Assembly (NCBI GenBank): GCA_002840645.1
Contig: PHBO01000006.1
Span: 87,916-151,915 of the forward strand
Length of the DNA: 64,000 nt
Source of the DNA: Candidatus Cloacimonetes bacterium HGW-Cloacimonetes-3
Lineage (GTDB): Bacteria; Cloacimonadota; Cloacimonadia; Cloacimonadales; Cloacimonadaceae
Direction of reading: 5' to 3'
Shown here: positions 22,180-30,629 of the stretch, piece by piece
How the letters are laid out: each line of letters opens with the position of its first letter
Position numbering within the stretch: position 1 is the first letter of the stretch
Program-made: the position numbers and the translations under genes
Notes under the pieces: model-generated
Seen by the model: only the letters and a program-made list of their open reading frames with translations
Told to the model about the DNA's origin: nothing
The model's database searches: none

Positions 22180-24090
22180 ATGAGCTTGATTCAAGTAATA
22201 GATGGCGGCATGGAATTTGCCGGTATCCACATTCTGAAAGATATAAACTGCACTTTAGAGCACAACAGCCGGGTAGGCTTGATAGGCAGCAACGGCAGCG
22301 GGAAAAGCACGCTTATAAAAATGATGCTTGGTATGCTTAACCCCACGAACGGCAAGATACTTCGGGCAAAGAAATGCCGCATTGCCTATCTGGCTCAGAA
22401 CATGTTTCTGGAGCCAAGCCTTGCTATGGTGGATCACATTAAGAGCGCACGTCCCGATTTAGTGGCATTAAGACGCAGTATAGACAGCTTGTCTGCCGAA
22501 TTGGACAAGGAACACACCCTGGCAATTGAAGAGGCACTGAAGCGCGATTTGGATAGTTACCATGGTCTGGGCGGAGACGAATACGAAAACGAACTGAAAT
22601 ACGTATGTTCTTCCCTTGGCTTTAACGAAGCGGATTACCAGAAACAAATCGGGATGTTCAGCGGCGGAGAGCAGACACGGATATGCCTGGCTGCCATATT
22701 GATGATGCCCTATGACCTTTTGATATTAGACGAACCTACCAATCACCTCGATGTGGCAATGATCTCCTGGCTGGAGAAATACTTAAACAAGTCTGAGCGT
22801 CCCTATCTGGTTGTATCGCATGACCGTACCTTTCTGGATAACACCGTAGGCACCATATACAACTTGCGGGAGGGCAGTTTGAGCATTACAAAGGGGAATT
22901 ACTCCTCTTTTGCCGAAGCCGATGCCATTGCCCGCATGGCGCAGGAACGTCAGTATGACAGGCAGCAGAAGTTCGTGGCAGAAACGCAGGCTTTTATTGC
23001 CAAGAATATAGCCGGGCAGAAAACCAATATGGCAAAGAGCCGCTTAAAGATGCTGGCGCGCATGGAGATAATCCAGAATCCGATGCAGGAAAAGCGTGTA
23101 CACCTGAACATTCAAAGCTCATCACGAAGTGGTAACGATGTTTATACGCTGGAAGAGCTTGAGTTTGGCATTCCGGGTGGCAGCGTGCTTGCCAGAAATG
23201 TGAACCTTAGAGCGCATTACAAGGATAGGATTTGCATTATAGGTCCCAATGGCTGCGGCAAGACAACTCTGTTGCGTATCCTGATGGGGGAGAGGGACAT
23301 CACTTCCGGTAACCTGAAAATTGGTGCAAGCCTGGAGATAGGATATTACGATCAGCATCAGTTAGCCCTGGACGAAAGCCTTACAGTGATAGACACTCTG
23401 TGGCAGATAGTGCCGATGGAAACAAGGGGTTATGTGCTTTCCTGGCTGGCACGCTTTGGCTTTAGGGGTGATGACGTGGACAAATGTGTCGGTGTACTGA
23501 GTGGTGGTGAGAAATCACGTCTTTACTTAAGTGTGCTTATCCATCAGAATCCCAATCTATTGATTATGGATGAACCCACCAACCATCTTGATATTGCCAT
23601 GAGCGACGAGCTTTTGAAGGCACTTCAGGATTATAAAGGTACCATTCTCTTTGTTTCGCATGACCGCTATTTTATGCAGCATCTTGCCACGAAGTACTGG
23701 GTGTTTCACAAGGCTATGGCTGAAAACAGAGTTTATCCTACCATCAGTGAGCCTGATCTGGAGCTGGTACCAGCCATTGAGCTTGCTTTTTCTAATCCTG
23801 AGATAGTAAAGGCAGCGGCAGCACCAAGGGAAAAGAAGAAAAAGCTGAATCCATGGTACCTGCAACAAGTGCACAGCAACATTGAGGCGGAACAGGATAC
23901 CTTACGCAACCTGCAAACAGCTCTGGACGACGTGCATCATAAGCTTTCTCAAACAACCACATACAGTGATCCCAAGCTACCTTCACAGCTTCAGGATGAG
24001 ATGCAGAGCCTTGAAGACAGCATCAGCGCTTGCAAGCAGCGGATTGCAGAACTGGAAACGCAGTATCTGGAGCTAAGCTATGAAGCCTAA
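22180..24090 (+). CDS. ABC-F family ATPase (ribosome-associated type, Uup/YheS/YdiF-like)
   Basis: 636 residues without membrane segments and with two ABC domains in tandem. First domain: Walker A GSNGSGKST (about 44), signature FSGGEQTR, Walker B LLILDEPTNHLDV. A charged linker follows (about 250-310), the P-site tRNA interaction motif region. Second domain: GPNGCGKTT, LSGGEKSR, LLIMDEPTNHLDI. A C-terminal coiled coil (about 565-636) is rich in Glu and Gln. This is the layout of ABC-F translation factors, some of which give antibiotic protection; the exact subfamily cannot be fixed by eye. It overlaps the following dehydratase-like gene by 11 bases. Confidence 0.93.
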   Translation: MSLIQVIDGGMEFAGIHILKDINCTLEHNSRVGLIGSNGSGKSTLIKMMLGMLNPTNGKILRAKKCRIAYLAQNMFLEPSLAMVDHIKSARPDLVALRRSIDSLSAELDKEHTLAIEEALKRDLDSYHGLGGDEYENELKYVCSSLGFNEADYQKQIGMFSGGEQTRICLAAILMMPYDLLILDEPTNHLDVAMISWLEKYLNKSERPYLVVSHDRTFLDNTVGTIYNLREGSLSITKGNYSSFAEADAIARMAQERQYDRQQKFVAETQAFIAKNIAGQKTNMAKSRLKMLARMEIIQNPMQEKRVHLNIQSSSRSGNDVYTLEELEFGIPGGSVLARNVNLRAHYKDRICIIGPNGCGKTTLLRILMGERDITSGNLKIGASLEIGYYDQHQLALDESLTVIDTLWQIVPMETRGYVLSWLARFGFRGDDVDKCVGVLSGGEKSRLYLSVLIHQNPNLLIMDEPTNHLDIAMSDELLKALQDYKGTILFVSHDRYFMQHLATKYWVFHKAMAENRVYPTISEPDLELVPAIELAFSNPEIVKAAAAPREKKKKLNPWYLQQVHSNIEAEQDTLRNLQTALDDVHHKLSQTTTYSDPKLPSQLQDEMQSLEDSISACKQRIAELETQYLELSYEA

Positions 24091-25057
24091 ACGCATTGGC
24101 TTCACAACCTCAATGCCTGTGGAAGTGCTGTATGCAGCGGGACATATACCTATTGACCTAAACAATATCTTTCTTACTCAGGATGCCGAAAAGCATGTCC
24201 GGATGGCTGAGGTTAAAGGCTTTCCCCGCACTATTTGCACATGGATTAAGGGTAATTACAATGCTGCTGTTAGCTCCTCGCTGGATGAAGTGCTGGGAGT
24301 GGTTCAGGGTGATTGCTCTAACGGGCATTCACTGCTGGATATGATTAATGAAGAAGACATTCCGGTTTATCGTTTTTCCTTTCCACCGGAGAAAAGCTAT
24401 GCGGCTATGGATGCGGAGATAAGCAGGCTGGAACAGCATTATGGGGCAACACGCAGCGATACTTTGAAAACCAAAGCCCGGCTTGATTCCATCCGAAAGA
24501 AACTGCTGGTATTGGATGAATGGACATGGAAAGAGCGTATTGTATCGGGTAAAGAAAACCATTTTTGGTTGGTGAATTCCTCGGATTTCAACGGGAATCC
24601 GGATAAGTACGAGGAAGAGCTTGATAGCTTCATGCGTGAGGCAAAACAACGTGACCCCAAACCTGCCCGGCTGCGACTGGCATACCTTGGTGTGCCTCCT
24701 ATCTTCAAAAACATCTATGATGCCATTAGCGAATTGGGTGGTGATGTGGTTTTCAACGAGGTGCAGCGTCAGTTTTCGATGCCTACTTTGCTGCCGGATG
24801 TTGTGAAACAGTATCTTGAATACACTTATCCTTACAGCGTTTATGACAGATTGAGGGATATCAAAACCCAGCTAAAAGAGCGTTCAATAGAGGCAGTGAT
24901 AAGCTATACCCAAAGTTTTTGCCACTTACAGATAGACAATCTGTTATTAAAGAAGTACATTGATTTGCCTTTTCTGAATCTTGAAGGTGACCAACCGGAG
25001 GATATAGATTCCCGTACGCAGCTCCGTTTGGAAAGCTTCTTCGAAGTTCATGCTTAA
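24080..25057 (+). CDS. 2-hydroxyacyl-CoA dehydratase (HgdB/BcrC/FldB) family protein, single subunit
   Basis: 325 residues. The N-terminus RIGFTTSMPVEVLYAAGHIPIDLNNIF is typical of the HgdB/BcrC/FldC group. Cysteines in TICTWIKG, QGDCSNGHS and TQSFCHLQ sit at the positions that ligate the [4Fe-4S] cluster in known dehydratases. Such enzymes, with an ATP-dependent activator, remove water from 2-hydroxyacyl-CoA in amino-acid fermentation. Related proteins act in benzoyl-CoA reduction. The usual second subunit and the activator (HgdC-like) are not nearby, so it may have a different, unassigned role. It overlaps the ABC-F gene by 11 bases, which is an unusual partner. It is somewhat shorter than the usual 370-430 residues. 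Confidence 0.8.
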   Translation: MKPKRIGFTTSMPVEVLYAAGHIPIDLNNIFLTQDAEKHVRMAEVKGFPRTICTWIKGNYNAAVSSSLDEVLGVVQGDCSNGHSLLDMINEEDIPVYRFSFPPEKSYAAMDAEISRLEQHYGATRSDTLKTKARLDSIRKKLLVLDEWTWKERIVSGKENHFWLVNSSDFNGNPDKYEEELDSFMREAKQRDPKPARLRLAYLGVPPIFKNIYDAISELGGDVVFNEVQRQFSMPTLLPDVVKQYLEYTYPYSVYDRLRDIKTQLKERSIEAVISYTQSFCHLQIDNLLLKKYIDLPFLNLEGDQPEDIDSRTQLRLESFFEVHA

Positions 25058-25115
25058 ACAAATCTAAACATATCGCTTGCTCTCTGGCATCATCTAACAT
25101 GTACCAATTACCATA

Positions 25116-25162
25116 GCATTACGCATGAAATACGGATGCGATGCGTATTTCATGCGTAATGC
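25116..25162. repeat. Perfect 19-bp inverted repeat with 11-base periodicity (family member 4)
   Basis: Arms 25116-25134 and 25144-25162 are perfectly complementary around the 9-base loop GATGCGATG. TACGCATG at 25120 and TACGGATG at 25131 are 11 bases apart. It lies between two convergent genes. The same element occurs at 49791-49833 in the opposite orientation (loop CATCGCATC) with one base changed, showing that this is a dispersed repeat. Confidence 0.95.
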
Positions 25163-25194
25163 ATAAGTAATTCAAGCAAGGAAAGTGCTATTGT

Positions 25195-26346
25195 TCAGCC
25201 GCGCCAGGGCAGCATATAATCCTTTATTTCTTCATTGTAATAGCGGTCTGTCATGGTAGCAATGAAATCACGCACCCATTCCGGGGGAGAAAATCTCTCC
25301 AGATATTCCGGTCGTTTATGATCCAGAAAGTGTTTGAATACTTTGGAGGACTTGTTGCCTTCCTTGATATCGTGCATGTATTTATCGTACATGATGTGCA
25401 TGGTACGGTAGATGATAGCATTGCTTTGCTTCACGTTTTCATCAGTGTATATATGCTTGTAATTAAAGCGTTTCAGCTCCAGCAAATGCTCTGAGGTTTC
25501 GGAATCGAAGGCTATCCAATCCTGATCGTAACTGTTCACAATCACGCTTTTTATCAAGGTTTCAATAATCTGGCTGTTGGTATTGCCAAGGTAGGCAACT
25601 TGTTCTTTGGGAAGCTCGGTGCGGTTGAGAATGTTAAAACGGATGGCATCCTCTATATCCTGTCCGATATATGCGATGGTATCTGTAATCCTCACCACAC
25701 AGCCTTCCAGAGTGGCAGGCATCCATTGAACGTTATTACCGGCTTTTTTAGCGGCAATGAAAGCATCTATATCGGCTTCTGTCTTGGCGGTTTCAGGCTT
25801 CAGTTTAGCGTTATGTACTTCTCCGTCATGCGAGATAATGCCGTCACGAACCTGGAAGGTTAAGTTCAGTCCTTTACCTTTGCGGGAGATGTAATCCACA
25901 ATGTGCAGGCTCTCAATATTATGGTGAAAGTGGCCAATGCCATTGGCTTCACAGCATTCAGATAGGGCTTTCTCGCCATCATGACCAAAGGGACAGTGTC
26001 CAAGATCATGTCCCAGGGCAATGGCTTCTATAAGCTCTGTATTCATGCCTAAGTACTTTCCGATAGTACGGGCAATTTGAGATACATAGGCAATATGCAG
26101 GTTGCGGTTTGTCATTTCCTCGTCGATAAGATTTGTGAAGGAAAACACCTGCGTCTTACCATGGTAACGGCGATATGCTCCGCTGTATAGAATGCGGTCT
26201 CTATCCACGGCAAATTTAGCACGCATAATGTCTTCATCTTCTTCGTGGTTGCGCCAGGCATTGATGTCGTGGAAAGCCCTGGAACCAAGTACACAATCAT
26301 GTTGTGCTTTGATATCGGTAAAAATGGTATTCAATTTATCAGGCAT
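25195..26346 (-). CDS. dgt: dGTP triphosphohydrolase-like HD-domain protein
   Basis: 383 residues. Hydrolyses dNTPs (typically dGTP) to nucleoside and triphosphate. The N-terminal DRDRILYSGAYRRYHGKTQVF is the dGTPase signature. The HD metal site is visible as NLHIAYVSQIART followed by AIALGHDLGHCPFGHDGE. The later HHNIESLHIVD and RITDTIAYIGQDIEDAI supply the remaining ligands. Length is between the short (about 340) and E. coli-type (about 505) forms, so it belongs to the more widespread HD triphosphohydrolase group. GGAGATTACTA precedes the ATG. Another TTGACA lies upstream (26430 region), but I cannot pair it with a good -10. Confidence 0.92.
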   Translation of the reverse strand: MPDKLNTIFTDIKAQHDCVLGSRAFHDINAWRNHEEDEDIMRAKFAVDRDRILYSGAYRRYHGKTQVFSFTNLIDEEMTNRNLHIAYVSQIARTIGKYLGMNTELIEAIALGHDLGHCPFGHDGEKALSECCEANGIGHFHHNIESLHIVDYISRKGKGLNLTFQVRDGIISHDGEVHNAKLKPETAKTEADIDAFIAAKKAGNNVQWMPATLEGCVVRITDTIAYIGQDIEDAIRFNILNRTELPKEQVAYLGNTNSQIIETLIKSVIVNSYDQDWIAFDSETSEHLLELKRFNYKHIYTDENVKQSNAIIYRTMHIMYDKYMHDIKEGNKSSKVFKHFLDHKRPEYLERFSPPEWVRDFIATMTDRYYNEEIKDYMLPWRG

Positions 26347-26521
26347 TAGTAATCTCCTTTATACATGGATATCCATAATATATTCCACTTATGAAGCAAA
26401 GGCAAATGTGGACGTATTTCCACAATCATCCTGTCAAATACATAGTATCAAGTAATATTTAACTTGCCGATTCAAACGGGGTGAGTCAAATGTCACTATT
26501 CTTGAACGTAAGAGGTGTTAA

Positions 26522-26779
26522 ATGCTTTATACTCTGCCAGATGGAAGGATTGTTGATCTTACTTGTGTATCTGATGTATCCCCAATAAGAGATTTTGGGG
26601 TAGATTCCAAATCTATAGTCAAGAGCAGGCTTGGATTCACTATATTTTTAAATAAACGAGAGATGCTTGACGTAGTGGATTATTATCATTTCAGTGACTG
26701 GGCAATAGTGAAAAAGAGACTAAATATGATTCGGGAAGAAATTCTTAGCAGTTTAGAGAAAGTTGAAAGTACAGGGTAG
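26522..26779 (+). CDS. Small protein of unknown function
   Basis: 85 residues. AAGAGGTGTTAA directly before the ATG is a credible ribosome-binding site. The sequence begins MLYTLPDGRIVDLTCVSDVSPI and then forms a beta strand (GFTIFLNKREMLDVVDYY) before a basic helix ending KVESTG. No Cys pair or catalytic motif is apparent, and I do not recognise the family. The ribosome-binding site, a following bidirectional terminator and normal codon use support a real gene standing alone between the dGTPase and the Omp28-like protein. Confidence 0.6.
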   Translation: MLYTLPDGRIVDLTCVSDVSPIRDFGVDSKSIVKSRLGFTIFLNKREMLDVVDYYHFSDWAIVKKRLNMIREEILSSLEKVESTG

Positions 26780-26840
26780 TGTGCAGTTAGTGCTATGTAA
26801 CAGGGCATAGAACTCAGGGAAATTAGTTGTTATATTCAAA

Positions 26841-26866
26841 AGGATTCGGACTTACGTCCGAATCCT
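26841..26866. terminator. Bidirectional terminator between convergent genes
   Basis: AGGATTCGGAC (26841-26851) and GTCCGAATCCT (26856-26866) form a perfect 11-bp stem with a TTAC loop. T-rich sequence follows on both strands. It lies 62 bases after the small protein gene and 22 bases from the end of the convergent CTD-protein gene. Confidence 0.85.
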
Positions 26867-26887
26867 TTATCATTTTATGAGTGATTA

Positions 26888-28786
26888 TTATCTAACTAAC
26901 ATCAGCTTACCGTTCAAACGTTCGCTGCCGTTATCTATACTATAGAAATAGAGGCCGTTCTGGGCAGATAGACCGTTATCAGCTTTGCCATCCCAGTTCA
27001 CACTTGCCTTACCCTTGGCATCAGGATTGATAATCAAGCTTCTTACAATCTGTCCCTTTATGTTATAGATAAACAGATTGGCAGGATGCTTCGTTTTCAG
27101 GGATATTGAGAAGCTTGCATTATCACTGAATGGATTGGGAAAAACACTAACACTTGCTACGGGGCTGGCAACATTGTCTTCGTTTGCAACATTTCCAATC
27201 GTTACCGAAACTCCGGCACTTGGGTTCGATAAATAGTAGGGATTTTGGAACACAGAGCAAATCTTGTATTCATAAGTGCCGTCATCAAGGTAGGTATCCG
27301 TAAATGTGAGGGTATTGGGGTCTGTGATTGTAGCAATATTAAGATCATTACGGTACAATTTGTAGCCAAGTAAGCCCCTTGTTTCAAAATACTGCGGTCT
27401 TTGCCAGGTACAAATAACATTGTTGGGTAGTTCGACAACAGCACTAAGGTTTTGAGGGATGGGTAAGGGGATTACAGTTGGGGTAGGAAGGGACATAACC
27501 GGTATTCCAGCTAAGCCATGAATATCGAAAGGAGTAACTTCGAAAGCTATTTGGTAGTTAACATCAGCTTCGGTCATTTGGTAGCTTTGGGATGTGGCAC
27601 CTGCTATAAGTGTAGGTGTTCCGTTCATGACACGATACCACTTGAACTCAGTTGCGCCTTCGGCATGGCTTTCAGGATCAGAATATGTGTAGTTGCCTGT
27701 AAGGGTCTGGTGGATAACAGGAACACCTGTTTGGATTACATTGCTGGCAGCGGGAGGCGTGTTTGAGAATGCAGAGCCATTAAGAATCACGAAGAACTGT
27801 TGGCTGTCTGCAAAATTACCGTTCACAGTAAGAATGGCTTCATAGGGTATTGGCTGAGGTGGTGTGAATGAAAGGGTTACAGGCAGTATGGAAGCCGGAG
27901 CTATAGTAAAATCTGTAACATCGGAACTGAATACAGGATTGTCTATACTAATTGTTCCTGTAACAGTCGTGCTGCTATAATTGGCAAGAACAAGCGGTTG
28001 GGTGGTGGTGGAGTTTACGGATATACTGGGGAACATCATGTATTCTGTTACTACAGAAGCTCCGGTAGGAATAGCGTTCAGAGCATACTTCTTGCCCTGA
28101 AGGATTTCTTTAGTAACCGTGTTTTGAAGCCAAAGAACAAGCTCAAGATCCTGGACAGGCCAGGCGGACTGAATAGTGAAGTTCAAGGGTATCGAAGTCT
28201 CTTCATTAGTGTCAAGATCAATAGGAGTACCGGAATAGCTGGGTGCCATCAATCTCATTGCATTGTTCACCTGGGTTTGTCCCTGCCAATTAAAAGCAAT
28301 ATTCGATTGAGTAAGCGCAGAGTGCAAAACAACATTGGTATTAGTGTCTGCTTCAGGTTTAGCCACGTTTACCACAACCATGTAGCTTAAACCGTTGTTA
28401 GCACCTGTGGCACTGATGGTATAGTGAGCAGGAATCGAGAGTCTGGAGTTCACACGGGGTAAAAAAGTACTGTAAAGGGATTGAGTATTACTTCCGCCAC
28501 TATATCTGTTTAACCCGTCGAATAGTGAAGTGGGATAACCTGATATGGCATAATAACTATTGCGGGCATTGGAAGCAGTATTGGTGAAGGTATCACCATT
28601 ATGGTTTTTTACTATGGCTACAGCGTGACCATTTGTTAATAAATCATGTGCACCCATTGAAGCACCCGGGCAAAATTGGCACCATGTTCCGGTACCTATT
28701 TCCACAACTACAAGTTCTCTTGCAAGCGAGTGTAACCCTGATAGAATTCCTATCAGGACTATCATAATGAGCATCGTTCTTTTCAT
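26888..28786 (-). CDS. Secreted Omp28-like thioredoxin-fold protein with C-terminal sorting domain
   Basis: 632 residues. The start at 28786 is preferred over an ATG five codons upstream because AAGGATAAAGCT precedes it. A signal peptide (about 1-22) is followed by EIGTGTWCQFCPGASMGAHD, with Cys36 and Cys39 in a C-x-x-C, the pattern of the Omp28/thioredoxin-like surface proteins of the FCB group. Beta-sandwich modules follow: a domain with YTYSDPESHAEGATEFKWYR and a fibronectin type III-like one with LSAVVELPNNVICTWQRP. The last 85 residues form a FlgD-like sorting domain (VFPNPFSDNASFSIS ... GLYFYSIDNG). It is therefore exported to the surface. A redox role is possible from the C-x-x-C but unproven. 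Confidence 0.87.
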   Translation of the reverse strand: MKRTMLIMIVLIGILSGLHSLARELVVVEIGTGTWCQFCPGASMGAHDLLTNGHAVAIVKNHNGDTFTNTASNARNSYYAISGYPTSLFDGLNRYSGGSNTQSLYSTFLPRVNSRLSIPAHYTISATGANNGLSYMVVVNVAKPEADTNTNVVLHSALTQSNIAFNWQGQTQVNNAMRLMAPSYSGTPIDLDTNEETSIPLNFTIQSAWPVQDLELVLWLQNTVTKEILQGKKYALNAIPTGASVVTEYMMFPSISVNSTTTQPLVLANYSSTTVTGTISIDNPVFSSDVTDFTIAPASILPVTLSFTPPQPIPYEAILTVNGNFADSQQFFVILNGSAFSNTPPAASNVIQTGVPVIHQTLTGNYTYSDPESHAEGATEFKWYRVMNGTPTLIAGATSQSYQMTEADVNYQIAFEVTPFDIHGLAGIPVMSLPTPTVIPLPIPQNLSAVVELPNNVICTWQRPQYFETRGLLGYKLYRNDLNIATITDPNTLTFTDTYLDDGTYEYKICSVFQNPYYLSNPSAGVSVTIGNVANEDNVASPVASVSVFPNPFSDNASFSISLKTKHPANLFIYNIKGQIVRSLIINPDAKGKASVNWDGKADNGLSAQNGLYFYSIDNGSERLNGKLMLVR

Positions 28787-28869
28787 AGCTTTATCCTTCA
28801 TCTGTTAATAGTAGTTAGTGATAAAATATGCAATTTATACTCCAAGCACATGATTAAATTCTGCGAGCA

Positions 28870-28905
28870 AAGAAAAGCCCTGTCCCAAATGAATGGAACA
28901 GGGCT
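28870..28905 (-). terminator. Intrinsic terminator of gdhA
   Basis: The arms 28876-28886 (AGCCCTGTCCC) and 28895-28905 pair over 11 positions with one mismatch. On the minus strand the hairpin is followed by TTTTCTTT. It lies 27 bases after the gdhA stop codon. Confidence 0.8.
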
Positions 28906-28932
28906 ATAGGGATTAATTATATTGGTGTTACT

Positions 28933-30270
28933 TTACACTACACCCATGTCACACATGGCATTGGCAACTTTCAGGAACCCGGCTATATTGGCACCCTTTA
29001 CATAGTTTACAAAACCATCCGCTTGTTTGCCATTGGTAGCGCAGGCTTCATGGATGTTTTTCATTATCTCATGCAGGCGGGCATCCACTTCATCGCGGCT
29101 CCAGCCGAAGCGCATGGAGTTCTGTGTCATTTCCAGTCCACTGGTAGCAACCCCACCGGCGTTAGCAGCTTTCCCCGGGGCAAAGAGAATCTTGTTATTA
29201 ATGAAAATCTCTACTGCTTCGGGAGTGCAGGGCATATTTGCGCCTTCAGCAATGCAGATGCAAGCGTTTGCTACAAGTGCTTTGGCATCGTTTAAATCCA
29301 GCTCGTTTTGAGTGGCACAAGGCATGGCAACATCCACTTTCACTTCCCAGGGACGCTTGCCGGGGAAGAACTTGGAATTGGGGTAAACATCAGCATAATC
29401 GCATACGCGGTCGTTATTAGAAGCACGAAGCTCCAGCAAGTAATCTATTTTATCACCGCTGATGCCCTCTTCATCCAGGATATAGCCATCAGGGCCGGAG
29501 ATTGTAACAACCTTTCCGCCCAATTCGCTAATCTTTTGTGCAGCACCCCAGGCAACATTACCGAAACCGGAAAGTGCTACTCTCAGACCATCAAAGCTCT
29601 TGCCTTGTGTTTTCAGCATTTCTTCGGCAAAATAAACAGCACCAAAACCGGTAGCTTCGGGGCGAATAAGGCTGCCACCCCAGTTTCTGCCTTTGCCGGT
29701 TAAAACACCGGTAAATTCGTTGCTAAGTTTCTTATACATGCCAAACAGGTAACCAATTTCACGTCCGCCCACACCGATATCACCGGCAGGAACGTCCGTA
29801 TTGGGACCAATGTGGCGGAAGAGTTCAGACATAAATGCTTGGCAAAAGCGCATGATTTCTGCATCGGATTTACCCTTTGCATCGAAATCTGAACCGCCTT
29901 TACCACCGCCCATAGGCAGGGTTGTAAGACTGTTCTTAAATATTTGTTCGAAGCCTAAAAACTTCAAGATCGATAAGTTTACGCTGGGATGGAAACGCAA
30001 ACCGCCCTTATAGGGTCCGATAGCGCTGTTAAACTGTACGCGGTAGCCGCGCTGTACATGAACTTCACCTTTGTCATCCATCCAAGGAACACGAAAAATG
30101 ATAGTGCGTTCCGGCTCCACGATACGTTCCAAGATGTTTGCTTTCACAAAGCGGGGATTGCTGATATACGCATCCCAAACGGTTTCGACAACTTCTTTCA
30201 CAGCCTGTAAGAACTCTGGTTCTCCTTGGTTCTTGGCTGCGACCTTTGCCATGAAATCATGAATGGTCAT
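28933..30270 (-). CDS. gdhA: NADP-type glutamate dehydrogenase
   Basis: 445 residues. Converts 2-oxoglutarate and ammonia to glutamate or the reverse. The hexameric family-I pattern is intact: RVQFNSAIGPYKGGLRFHPSV, then ILKFLGFEQIFKNSLTTLPMGGGKGGSDFD with the catalytic Lys, MRFCQAFMSELFRHIGPNTDVPAGDIGVG with the Asp, and GLRVALSGFGNVAWGAAQK for the cofactor fold. GGAGG lies six bases before the ATG, and a promoter (TTGACA/TAAACT) is 37 bases further up. It has its own terminator, so it is a single-gene unit. In an amino-acid fermenter it could run in the deaminating direction. Confidence 0.97.
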   Translation of the reverse strand: MTIHDFMAKVAAKNQGEPEFLQAVKEVVETVWDAYISNPRFVKANILERIVEPERTIIFRVPWMDDKGEVHVQRGYRVQFNSAIGPYKGGLRFHPSVNLSILKFLGFEQIFKNSLTTLPMGGGKGGSDFDAKGKSDAEIMRFCQAFMSELFRHIGPNTDVPAGDIGVGGREIGYLFGMYKKLSNEFTGVLTGKGRNWGGSLIRPEATGFGAVYFAEEMLKTQGKSFDGLRVALSGFGNVAWGAAQKISELGGKVVTISGPDGYILDEEGISGDKIDYLLELRASNNDRVCDYADVYPNSKFFPGKRPWEVKVDVAMPCATQNELDLNDAKALVANACICIAEGANMPCTPEAVEIFINNKILFAPGKAANAGGVATSGLEMTQNSMRFGWSRDEVDARLHEIMKNIHEACATNGKQADGFVNYVKGANIAGFLKVANAMCDMGVV

Positions 30271-30306
30271 TGGGTTCCTCCATGTTTTGTTATGATATTT
30301 TTGCCC

Positions 30307-30334
30307 AGTTTAAATACAGGCATCTTTGTGTCAA
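30307..30334 (-). promoter_or_regulatory. gdhA promoter
   Basis: On the minus strand TTGACA (30334-30329) and TAAACT (30312-30307) are separated by 16 bases. Transcription would begin about 30 bases before the start codon. Confidence 0.7.
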
Positions 30335-30629
30335 GTGAAGAAACATGTTTAGTTAAAAATGAGGTTCAAATCATAGGTACAGGAGCATTCGTCCTTTGAT
30401 AGATAAGCTCATTTTGGTGCGAACCAATCTTCCCCTTGCATCTTGTATGCAATCCGCAAAGGAACAGAAGTACGTCTGAGCAAGAGCTGACCATGATAAG
30501 TCTTGGTGAGATCATGGTCAGCTCATGGGCGGCTCTCTTTTGGAAATCAAGGGAGCAAAGGGCTTTGTTTGATGCTGATATAGAATTAGTGTGTTAAACT
30601 ACCTTTGTTATCTATGCCGACTTAGTAGT
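30335..30629. other. Non-coding stretch between gdhA promoter and pfp, with a 14-bp perfect hairpin
   Basis: GAGCTGACCATGAT (30484-30497) and its exact complement (30511-30524) form a 14-bp stem with a 13-base loop, about 106 bases after the pfp stop codon. There is no 11-base periodicity and no T-run. A Rho-assisted terminator or the end of the pfp transcript is possible. Nothing else recognisable was seen. Confidence 0.6.
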
